A stretch of DNA of 64,000 bases from Phoma sp. XZ068 (Eukaryota > Ascomycota > Dothideomycetes > Pleosporales > Didymellaceae), in NCBI GenBank assembly GCA_004835665.1, contig RBKR01000017.1, positions 434,001-498,000 of the forward strand, given 5' to 3'. The position numbers and the translations under genes are program-made. Numbering within the stretch: the stretch's first letter is position 1; every line of letters starts with the position of its first letter. This document shows, one piece after another, positions 43,554-52,189 of this stretch. The notes beneath the pieces were generated by a model that was not told the origin of the DNA, made no database searches, and saw nothing but the letters and a program-made list of their open reading frames with translations.

Positions 43554-45093
43554 CTACTGTGGTGCATCAACACCCATGTTGAAGAACACGGCCTTGGTCT
43601 ATGTGTAGTTCTCCAACGCCCCCTCACCCCACTCGCGCCCAATGCCGCTCTCCTTGTACCCACCAAACGGAATATTATTGAACATGTTGACCCATGCTGT
43701 TCCTGCCTTTAGCTTGTTCGTCACCCTGATAGCACGCTGGTAGTCATTTGTATGGATGCCTGCAGCCAGACCATATGTTGTGTTGTTCGCCAGCTCAAGC
43801 ACCTCCTCTTCAGTCTTGAATTTGGTAATTGTAACCACGGGTCCAAAGATCTCTTCCTTGACAATCTTCATCTCAGGCGTGACATTCGTGAAGATGGTAG
43901 GTTGGATGAAATACCCGCCTCCGGCAGCTTCATGTGCCTTGCCACCAAGTGCGACAGTGGCACCCTCCTTCCGGCCGGCCTCGAGATACCCAATAATCTT
44001 GTCATGCTGAAGCTTAGAGTTCTGTGGGCCTTGGTCTGTGTTGTCATCAAAGTTGTCACCGACGGTGACTTCCTTCATGCGAGCAGTGAAGAGTTCAGTG
44101 AACCAGTCGTAAATGTCTTCGTGTACGTAAATGCGTGTTCCAGCGTGGCAGGTCTGACCGTAGTTCATGTTGATTCCCCATGCGCTCCACGCAACGGCCT
44201 TCTCAAGATCGGCGTCGGGAAAAACAATGTTAGGGCTCTTGCCGCCGAGCTCGAGCGTGACCTTCTTTAGGTTGGAGTCTGCTGCTGCGCGAAGGATGGC
44301 ACGGCCAGTAACTGTAGATCCAGTAAAGGCGACCTTATCGATGTTCATGTGTTTTGCGATCGCGGCACCGACAGTCTTACCGTATCCAGACACGATGTTG
44401 ATGGTACCAGGAGGGAAGCCAGCCTCTTTAATCAGACCACAGATATAAAGAGCGTTAAGAGGTGTTGTTTCCGCTGACTTGATGACAACACAATTTCCTG
44501 TCACAATAGCTGCAGCAATCTTCCAGATGAACATCAACAAAGGGAAGCTGGTCACGTGTCAGTGTAATTGCCAATGTGCATCAAGGTAGAAAACTTACTT
44601 CCAGGGAATGATCTGCCCACAAACACCAACTGGTTCTCTCCTGGTGTATGCGAATGTGCCAGGAACATTCGACGACGCCACCCCAAGAACCTTGTCCGCC
44701 CAACCATCATAGTATCTGAGGCGTGCCAATTGAACCTGGGAAGTCGAGGTTGGCCGCCTGCTTCTTTGTCTTTCCAGTATCCAGCATTTCAATCGCCAGG
44801 ATGTCTTCAAAGTGTTTTTCCATTAAGTCGGCAAGCTTCAAAAGAAACTGGCCTCGTGCGGCAGGGTTTAGCTCTGTCCATGCTGGATCGTTCATGGTCT
44901 TGCGTGCGGTCTTGACTGCAACGTTGACATCGTCGGCGGAGCCTTCTGAAACCTCAATGATAGTCTTTCCTGTCCTAGGATCTTCGACAGGGAATGTCTT
45001 GTTGGCCTTGGGCTTGACGAACTCGCCGCCAATGAACAAGCCTGTGTTGAGCTTGACCTCTCGGCCATTGATGTTGAGCGTTTGTACCGACAT
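43554..45093 (-). pseudogene. Aldehyde dehydrogenase (NAD, class 1/2-like) with a frameshift and a premature stop
   Basis: Exons 45093-44599 and 44547 onward; the intron joins IIPW to NFPLLMFIWK. Family motifs are clear: GKSPNIVFPDADLEKAV with LELGG before it for the general base Glu, NYGQTCHAGTRIYVH with the nucleophile Cys, EEIFGPVV, and NNIPFGGYKESGIGRE. Two lesions are seen. In AANLDFPGSIGT, just after codon 122 (about 44720-44726), one extra base shifts the frame, while the next frame continues exactly as family members do (RYYDGWADKVLG). At 43599-43601, ENYT is followed by TAG, then TKAVFFNMGVDAPQ and a second stop at 43554. Family members read ENYTQTKAV here. Without the lesions it would be about 495 residues, the family norm. 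Assembly error is the alternative. Confidence 0.85.
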
Positions 45094-46304
45094 GATCCTA
45101 ATTTGACATAATTTCGTAGTCGTATTTAGATACCGTAGAAGGTATATTGTCGGAAGAGAGGGTATATATACAAGGAAAGGAGAGGCCCAGTGCTAAAATT
45201 ACTACTTTGGGTTCGATGATCGGCTATGATATGCCTGCATTGACGCGAGAAGCAGAAGCTAGTCCTTTCCGTGGGTCCATTCACTCGATGCTGCACATGG
45301 ATCATAGTAAACTGTCAAGAGCAAGCATCAACTTCGAGCGAAACGTCGATTATCAATCAGATGCGGGAGCCGTCACAATTGATTGGTCGTCTTAGCGACC
45401 AATGCACCAATTAACCAGTCGTCCATCAAGTGGAGATGCTGAGCGCTGAACGCGGTACTGGCTGGTGTGTTACGGGGCTGTGGAAGGCGGGGTGGTCTGC
45501 CAACACAACTTCTAGAACCTCTGTTTTGATATGCTGCTGACAGATGTTAGTAGCCGAGTAAGTCGGCTAATAGGTGCAATTTTCTACAGTGCTACAGTCG
45601 TAACTGCCCTTTGTAATGAGCAATGTAAGACCAAGAGTCTACGCTCGATCACTAGGTTGAATGATGGGCAAACCGCATTGACGGGCTTAGTCGTGATAGA
45701 GACATCGAAGAAGTCACAATCACCGTTCTCCGAGACGGCGCTAGGCTAGGCACAGCATACTAAGTACAAGGAGGAGAAGCCTGTGGCTGGTGAACATACC
45801 GGCTTGGTACTGAGCTTTCGTGGCATTCTTTTAGAGTTTGGCAGCTGATCTATGTCCTACCAACGCTTAAAGCAGACGCTCATCACAGTTCGATACATCG
45901 GTCTTGCTCCGGAGAGAAGCTCAAGGGTAAGGAGTGTTGAGATTTGAGCAGCTAGAATGCAAGGCCGAAAGGCCTGATTGGCTCTTGCTTCGTACTTGTG
46001 GAACACATCCTCATCATAAGCTTATGCTCGGTCTCTACACTCAAGGCCCTGCAACGAATTCATGCACACTGACATTCCAACAACCTTCAAGTAATGCCCC
46101 AATTGATTGAGATCCTGGCTTTGGTGTTGCCGCGACAGTCCGGAGCTATGACGTTGATTCTTCCGCCCGGACGCTTTCGCCAATCGTCAAACGGCCGAAC
46201 GATGATCGAACCTGTGCAACAAGACTGACCCAACAGCCAACCCGCAGTATCCTGAAAGTTCAGTCTTTGAGCACACAACACAGCAACAATACAATCTTAT
46301 AAAA
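45094..46304. promoter_or_regulatory. Divergent promoter region, aldehyde dehydrogenase (-) and FMP52 (+)
   Basis: 1.2 kb between divergent starts. No gene is supportable; open frames at 45.1-45.7 kb are short and featureless. Confidence 0.5.
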
Positions 46305-47035
46305 ATGGCAACAGCAGCGCTCGCAGGAAGTACTGGCCTTGTGGTAAGTCGCAGCAGTCAGTACACACGACTCCAAACTTATGATCGTAGGGTTCCAACA
46401 TCCTCAGCCAGCTGCTCGCACACTCATCCTTCTCGTCCGTGTACGCATATGCCCGTCGCGACCTTCCTAACCCGACCGCTACTACCAAACTGAACCCGCT
46501 CACATCGACCGACACATCGACGTGGGCTGGCATGTTCCCGCGTGAATCGAAGCCTAAGATATTCTTTTCCGGCCTCGGCACCACAAAAGCGCAAGCAGGT
46601 AGCATCGAAGCCCAGCGCAAGATTGACTACGACCTCAACTTAGATCTGGCAAAGGCTGCAAAGGAAGCCGGCGTAGATACATATGTCCTCATCAGCTCTG
46701 GAAGCGCGAACTCGCAAAGCAGCTTCGCATACGTAAAAATGAAGGGCCAGCTCGAGGACGAGGTTAGGAAGCTTGGGTTCAAGCACACGGTTCTCGTGCG
46801 CCCAGGACTGATCTTGGGAGGGAGGACCGACAGTCGGCCTGCTGAATTCGCGGTTCAGAGCGTCGCAAAGATCTTCAAGAGCGTGACGCCTAAGCTTACA
46901 GACTTCTGGGCGCAGGATGCGGCGACCATTGCTCGGGCGGCAGTCAATGCAGGTGTGCAATGTGTAGAGGGCAAGAAAGAGGAAGGAGTTTGGGTTCTGG
47001 GGCAGGCTGAGATCAACGCCTTGGGCAAGGCGTAG
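46305..47035 (+). CDS. FMP52: Fmp52-like mitochondrial NAD(P)-binding protein
   Basis: Exons 46305-46343 and 46391-47035 encode 227 residues. The 47-nt intron joins MATAALAGSTGLV to GSNILSQLLAHSSF, completing the Rossmann GxTGxxG motif. VYAYARRDLP is the second strand. IFFSGLGTTKAQAGSIEAQR and the YVLISSGSANSQSSFAYVKMKG block, with the Tyr-x-x-x-Lys-like pair, are characteristic of Fmp52 and the mammalian HTATIP2/TIP30 group. RPGLILGGRTDSRP is also conserved. Yeast Fmp52 is found at the mitochondrial outer membrane; its reaction is not known. The real start needs the 39-nt first exon; unspliced reading would lose the nucleotide-binding loop. Confidence 0.93.
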
Positions 47036-48053
47036 GTATGCTGATGGACGTCCTGCAGCCCCGACGGCGTAGGACTATGTGAAAGAAAAGTGTGCATTAC
47101 ATACGATACCCTCGAATCGATCGCGTTTACGCCATTGAATCATCCCTACAGATTAAACACCCGGCCACCAGGTCCCCGGTTTCTGGAACCTGGAGGTGCT
47201 AGCTCTTGTGTACTGTACCCCGTAGCGATTCTGTATTCAATAACCATAATATCCCATGCAAATATTTTAGCAGCAACCAATGAGTACGCAGCCTTTGCAG
47301 CTCGTTCCGTTGCTCGACCAACCAGACCCCGAGGAAGCAGTATTCAATCCTAATATGCTCTGTGTTTCCTTAGGCTTGACAAAATTGTGTCCTGCTCTAG
47401 TCGTCATATTATCACACCACCCATCTCACGCGATCTGCTCACTTGGCAAACAGCGTTGGTGCTGACTCTGCCGTCGGGGGTTGCCGCTCGCTCCAGGCCG
47501 GCCACGCCGCCGAGGGATTCCGTGCATCGATCACACCACTGTCTCGCGACGTTTGGCACACGCCACGCGAGTGCAGAAAACATGCTGACTTACGAGCGAC
47601 GTGACTGGTCAAAATCACCTAGATTTGCGTATATTCTGCTAAATCAATGTACCTGGCTCCCAAATTGGAAATTGAATTTGGCACACCCCAGGGGGTAAGC
47701 TCATAAACCCGTAAGGCTGGCGGTTTGTTCAGCAGCAGCCCGAAGGATTGCCGCAACGCAGCACGCCGTGGACTCTCAGGTGATGCTGGTGGTGCGATCA
47801 AGCAGTTGACACAGCGGAGCAAGCAGGAATATGTGAAAATAGCAGCTCATTCGTAAGATCAATAAATACATCTCACCAATCCATTGAAGAAGGCATCATC
47901 ACAACATCGCAACTCAGCCATACAAACAAAAGCTTCATCTAACAGCTTGAACATCCATCGGATAGGCAAAAGACTTAGACATCGGACTCTCAACTCCATC
48001 AATCGAGCAGCAACATCACTCAGTCTCTCGACTCTACCAACCAACACATCAAG
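47036..48053. other. Intergenic
   Basis: 1.0 kb between two plus-strand genes. The last 180 bp are CA-rich and pyrimidine-poor, as in fungal 5' UTRs. No gene seen. Confidence 0.5.
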
Positions 48054-48450
48054 ATGCCTTCCGCAACAGCAGCACGCACAATGATCCGCTCCTGGGCCCG
48101 CCAAATGACTGAGCCTCACCCATTCGCTCGCAACCCCGTCAGCGTCAAGCCCTATCCCGCACAGTACCGCGTTATGTTCCGCAAGCTTGGGAGAACATCA
48201 CTTGTGTAAGCTTGAACACCTCCCACCTCATCATACCACACGCTAATGGCTCGTGTTTAGATTCTTCCCCTGGTACGCAATCGTTCTCGGCTGGCCAGTC
48301 GCCGCTGAGTGGGCATTCAACGGCCGCATGTGACTCTTTCTCGCCGAGGGAGAGCGGGAGGTGAAGGTGGAGAGGAAGAAGCAGGTCATAAGGAACTTGG
48401 ATGCTGAGGAAGTCAAGGAGTTGATACTCAATATGAGATGGGATGATTAG
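48054..48450 (+). CDS. Small membrane protein, possibly mitochondrial; frame continues past an in-frame TGA
   Basis: Exons 48054-48205 and 48261-48333 encode 74 residues to a TGA at 48331-48333: basic MIRSWARQ, then HPFARNPVSVKPYPAQYRVM, a short span (VFFPWYAIVLGWPVAAEWAF) and NGRM. Beyond the TGA the same frame stays open for 38 codons to TAG 48448-48450 and looks coding: LFLAEGEREVKVERKKQVI, LDAEEVKELIL, ending MRWDD. No intron can remove the TGA: the only short candidate would be 19 nt. Either the stop is a nonsense mutation (TGG or CGA to TGA), a sequencing error, or read through; the context is TGA followed by CTC. The full form would be 113 residues. I do not recognise the family. Confidence 0.7.
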
Positions 48451-48775
48451 TTGCATAGCATTGCGTAGCATTGCATAGGGAAGGAGTTGGAGGCGTTTTG
48501 TTTTGAGAGAGAGACGAGTGTAGATACCAGACAAATATTTCCTTTGCGTTCAACGATCGGTCCGTTCTTGTCGTAACTTGTTGACTATCGTTTAATTCGA
48601 TGGTTGACTGCAATCTTTTGGCTTGGTGAGATGTCAAGTTCTGGTTTCGCGTTGTGCATGGTGTTTCCATTTGAGGCTCAAGATCATACTGAGTAATGCA
48701 GTAATGCGTATGCCGCCTCTTGCCTGTTGGTATTTCTACAAATGTCTGATCATTCTGTACTTCAGCATGACTTCT
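48451..48775. other. Intergenic, convergent 3' ends
   Basis: 325 bp between convergent genes. No further gene seen. Confidence 0.45.
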
Positions 48776-49177
48776 CTAACCACTCTTTCCACCACCCTGC
48801 TTGTTCGGGCTTCCAGCACCACTCGCTTTATTGTTCATTCCCTTGCTTGCACCGCCTTTTTGGGGGTCGTTGCTATGGCTAATCTCCTGATTGCCGGGGC
48901 TCGCATTAAGCGAGTTGTTCTTACTTCCTGCTTCCTTCTCGGCAGATCTCTCTGCTGCTTCAGGGCTCGTCTGGTTGGGATTGAAAGCGGCATTGGTGTG
49001 TGCTGCTGCATCGTCGGAGCCGGACTTTGAGTACTCGGTGGAGGTCGTATCGATCGAGTCTTTGTCCTGTGCGCCCTTTCGGGCGAAAAGTGGGCGCGAT
49101 GTGCTCAGGAATCGAGGCTGGGTGAGCTGGGTGCAAGTAGCGCGTGCCAGCGAGCGGGAAGATTGGAGGCGAAACAT
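48776..49177 (-). CDS. Small probably mitochondrial hydrophilic protein, unknown
   Basis: 133 residues from ATG 49177 (MFRLQSSRSLARATCTQLTQ). An upstream in-frame ATG at 49327 would add 50 residues but lies in likely 5' UTR. The first 35 residues are Arg/Ser/Thr-rich without acids and end in PRFLSTSRPLFARK, a good mitochondrial presequence with an R-x-x-S/T cleavage style. The remainder is hydrophilic and disordered (DKDSIDTTSTEYSKSGSDD, AAERSAEKEAGSKNNSLN) and ends in Gly/Lys-rich GAGSPNKQGGGKSG. Similar in plan to the protein at 42816-43130. A perfect TGACGTCA lies 214 bp upstream. Confidence 0.75.
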   Translation of the reverse strand: MFRLQSSRSLARATCTQLTQPRFLSTSRPLFARKGAQDKDSIDTTSTEYSKSGSDDAAAHTNAAFNPNQTSPEAAERSAEKEAGSKNNSLNASPGNQEISHSNDPQKGGASKGMNNKASGAGSPNKQGGGKSG

Positions 49178-49390
49178 GACTGCTGTGCGATTTGTACTCT
49201 GGCTTGTAGAAGTATGTAGGCTGTGGAGGGTCACAAAGAGCTCGTAACTGTGCAATTGAAATTTCCTTACTCTTGATAAGAAGTTCACCGGGTTTGTGGA
49301 TGCAATTAAGGCTCTGGTCAAAGTCAAGGTGAGTTGACGTCTATGAAGCTTGTGTAGCTAAGTAAAGCTCGGCTTATCACGACGAATGTG

Positions 49391-49398
49391 TGACGTCA
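49391..49398. promoter_or_regulatory. TGACGTCA (CRE-like bZIP site)
   Basis: Perfect palindrome 214 bp upstream of the start of the small mitochondrial-type gene at 48776-49177, followed by CAGGTG. Pairs with the site at 43287 as a possible shared regulatory element. Confidence 0.5.
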
Positions 49399-49748
49399 CA
49401 GGTGCGCGAACCTAACCTTTCATGTACATGTTGATCAAATAGTCTATACTGCTCTAGCGTTGAGGAATGTTTCTATGCAAGAACGTTCAGCTAAACATGT
49501 TATTATTTTGTACTAGCAGCCATGGTATGGGGTTCTTGCTGGCTCTCGGGGAGGAATCTGCTTCTCCGAACACATGGCATTGAAATGGCGCTGAACAAGT
49601 CTAGTTAGAAGCTAGACCCCTCAAACTTCAGGCAGCACCACCACGTTCGACCGCGAGTTGTTGCGTAGACATCGCGCCACACTGAACATGGAAGGTGCGA
49701 TTCTGGCACAATTCAAAGATAGCAGACGTGCGATGGTCGAGATTCGAG

Positions 49749-49756
49749 TATAAAAG
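49749..49756 (+). promoter_or_regulatory. Likely TATA box for the MOSC/reductase gene
   Basis: TATAAAAG about 420 bp upstream of the chosen start at 50169. Between them is a possible 5' UTR intron beginning GTAAGC at 49954. Its exact 3' border is not clear. Confidence 0.45.
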
Positions 49757-50168
49757 GCCTTGGATTCGCCCTTGCACCCACCCCCACCAAGCATTCTTCT
49801 AGGACGCGTGGTACTGGCCGTCTCGCACCTACTACCTTCTGTACCACCACAGCATTTCTATTAAGTCGAACAATAGTTGCGACGTTTGATACTCTCAATT
49901 CTTTAGCCCCGCTCATATCTCGACGACACCTGCACGACAGATCGTAATCCATGGTAAGCCATTTTTTTCACTAAACCAGTCACATTATTTTCAAGCGGAT
50001 GTGCTCACTCCGTTTCGCTTTATCAGGCTTTTCAGCGTAAACGGCTTCATTTCTGGTGCTCGGGCGGATCCGACCACGATATCTGACAGCCTTATCCTCA
50101 CAACCTCGAATCCAACCAACACATCGACATCGAAGCCAAGTTCTCTTGAAATTGGTACATACTCGATC

Positions 50169-51851
50169 ATGGCTATCTCGAGCTGGGTCCCACCTACGCC
50201 TCCGGACCCGGACTCACTGCGCAACCCTCCTGTGTTCGAGCCGTTTCCGCTTGTTCAAGTACGCAGTGGCAAAATCAAAAAGTCTCTCGGCAACGGCCGT
50301 ATCGAAACTGCAATTTTTAAGTCACCCATTGCAGGACCCGTCGAGATAACTAATAACGGGATCGTCAGTGACGAGCATGCCTACGAGCCTCATCGTAGCC
50401 CGGACAAAGCACTCCTTCACTACTGCACCTCCCATTATGACGACTGGGCAAAGGAAATCCCAGCTTCCGAGGCGCACTTTAAGCCCGGCGCTTTTGGTGA
50501 GAACATCTTCAACACCGAAGTGAGCGAGAAAAGTGTGTGCATTGGAGACCGCATTGCCATCGGCGACATCATCGTCGAAGTCACTGAGCCTCGAGCTCCA
50601 TGTTACAAACTAAACCACCGCTTCGAGGTTAAGGATATGGCCAGGCGCACACAGACCCTCTTTCGCACTGGATGGTTGTACCGCATCATCAAACCTGGCA
50701 CCATTGCTGCTGGAGACATGATCCGTCTACTCGAACGACCGCACCCTGCCTGGACTGTTGCAAGGGTCATGTACTACCTATTCATCGAAACGGACAACAA
50801 GATAAGGATGGAGGAGATTGTGGAGCTTCCACAGCTCGGTGAAGAGATTAAGGACAAGTTTCGCGCTCGGTTAGCCAAGGGTGTTACCGAAGACCAAAAT
50901 GGCCGAATGTTCGGAGCTGCAGACGACACAATGGATTCGTGGTACGAGTGTCGCGTTATCGAGAAACGCAAAGAGACGGCCAACGTCACAGCTTTTGTGT
51001 TGGAGGTTATCGAGGACTTACCGAACCCTACTCCTGTCGAACCTGGCAGCCATGTTCGTCTCAAGCTAGGCGGCAAACTGGTGCGAGCATACTCGGTCAC
51101 TGGAGGCACGACGAAGCGATTTGAGCTCGGCATTGCTCTCGATGCCAACAGTCGAGGAGGGTCCAAGTACTTGCACGAGAAAACTCAAGTTGGAGATGTC
51201 ATCACCGCAGGGCGTATCACCGCTTCCTTCCCTTTAGCTCTCGACGCAGACAAGCACGTCATCATCGCAGGCGGCATTGGCATTACTGCCTTCCTCGCCG
51301 CCCTAGCCCACCTCAAACGGACGAAGCAGAATTTTCATCTCCACTACGCCGTCTCGAACGGAGTCCCGTTTAGAGATCGCATTTTGGCCTTCAATCCCAA
51401 CGTCACGATATACAACAGTGCAGAAGGCACACGCATGAGTCTCAAAGATATCATTGCCCACACAGACAACCGCACGCATATCTACACATGCGGCCCGACG
51501 CGTCTAATGGATGCTGTTACCGCCACAGCGAAGCAATTCACCATCCCCGACGCTCTCGTGCACTTGGAACAATTCACCGTGACGACCTCTGGCGATCCAT
51601 TCACGGCGGAGCTCAAGCAGAGCAAGAAGGTTGTCGAAGTTGGCGCTACTCAAACCTTGCTCGACGTTTTGAAGGCAGTCGGCATGGATATTGATAGTTC
51701 TTGTGAGGTGGGCAATTGTGGTACTTGTAGAGTCGATCTTTGTGAAGGGAGGGTTGAACATAAGGGCACTGGGCTTCTGGACGAGGAGAAGTGTGGTGCG
51801 ATGCTAGCTTGTGTATCGAGAGGTATTGGTAGAATCGTGCTGGACATGTAG
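50169..51851 (+). CDS. MOSC domain fused to FAD/NAD(P) ferredoxin reductase with 2Fe-2S domain
   Basis: 560 residues from ATG 50169 (MAISSWVPPTPPD). The frame is open back to 50001, but only with GTG. Residues 20-240 are a YiiM-type MOSC domain: SGKIKKSLGNGRIETAIFK, FGENIFNTE, and the conserved cysteine in EPRAPCYKLNHRF. Residues 260-460 are an FAD/NAD reductase with RAYSVTGG for flavin, AGGIGITAFLAAL for NAD(P) and YTCGPTRLMDAV. The end is a plant-type ferredoxin fold with cysteines in SSCEVGNCGTCRVDLC and LACVSRG. The whole resembles bacterial MOSC/flavin-reductase/ferredoxin proteins linked to molybdenum-dependent reduction of N-hydroxylated compounds. A self-contained electron chain is likely; the natural substrate is unknown. 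Confidence 0.9.
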   Translation: MAISSWVPPTPPDPDSLRNPPVFEPFPLVQVRSGKIKKSLGNGRIETAIFKSPIAGPVEITNNGIVSDEHAYEPHRSPDKALLHYCTSHYDDWAKEIPASEAHFKPGAFGENIFNTEVSEKSVCIGDRIAIGDIIVEVTEPRAPCYKLNHRFEVKDMARRTQTLFRTGWLYRIIKPGTIAAGDMIRLLERPHPAWTVARVMYYLFIETDNKIRMEEIVELPQLGEEIKDKFRARLAKGVTEDQNGRMFGAADDTMDSWYECRVIEKRKETANVTAFVLEVIEDLPNPTPVEPGSHVRLKLGGKLVRAYSVTGGTTKRFELGIALDANSRGGSKYLHEKTQVGDVITAGRITASFPLALDADKHVIIAGGIGITAFLAALAHLKRTKQNFHLHYAVSNGVPFRDRILAFNPNVTIYNSAEGTRMSLKDIIAHTDNRTHIYTCGPTRLMDAVTATAKQFTIPDALVHLEQFTVTTSGDPFTAELKQSKKVVEVGATQTLLDVLKAVGMDIDSSCEVGNCGTCRVDLCEGRVEHKGTGLLDEEKCGAMLACVSRGIGRIVLDM

Positions 51852-52189
51852 AGGCAATTATAAGTCAACGGGGTTTCGAAGGTACGCTGAACTGGAAGCT
51901 TATGGGTTCATTCGTGATGCGGCCCGGCTGTCACTGTGGCGGGAAGTTGAGCACTAAGACGTCGAGGGGCTTGAATGGAGAGAAGGGCCGCAGGAGTAAG
52001 CAAAAGCTTGGGCGATCTTCAGCAATGGCAATCATGGATATATTCAGCATCCTTTAATACACGAAAGTTATGTACGAACTGGAACACACCCCAACGAAAA
52101 AGAAAAAGTGTGCAGGATCCATGAAGCCTTCAGGTAACGCTGGCGTTGACGCTATTGGACGAGACAATCGCTGTCAAATATATATCTCA
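51852..52189. other. Intergenic, convergent 3' ends
   Basis: 338 bp between convergent stop codons; 3' UTRs expected. Nothing else seen. Confidence 0.5.

Noticed and set aside
50001..50168. N-terminal extension of the MOSC/reductase protein
   Set aside because: Starts with GTG, and the MOSC alignment begins after ATG 50169.
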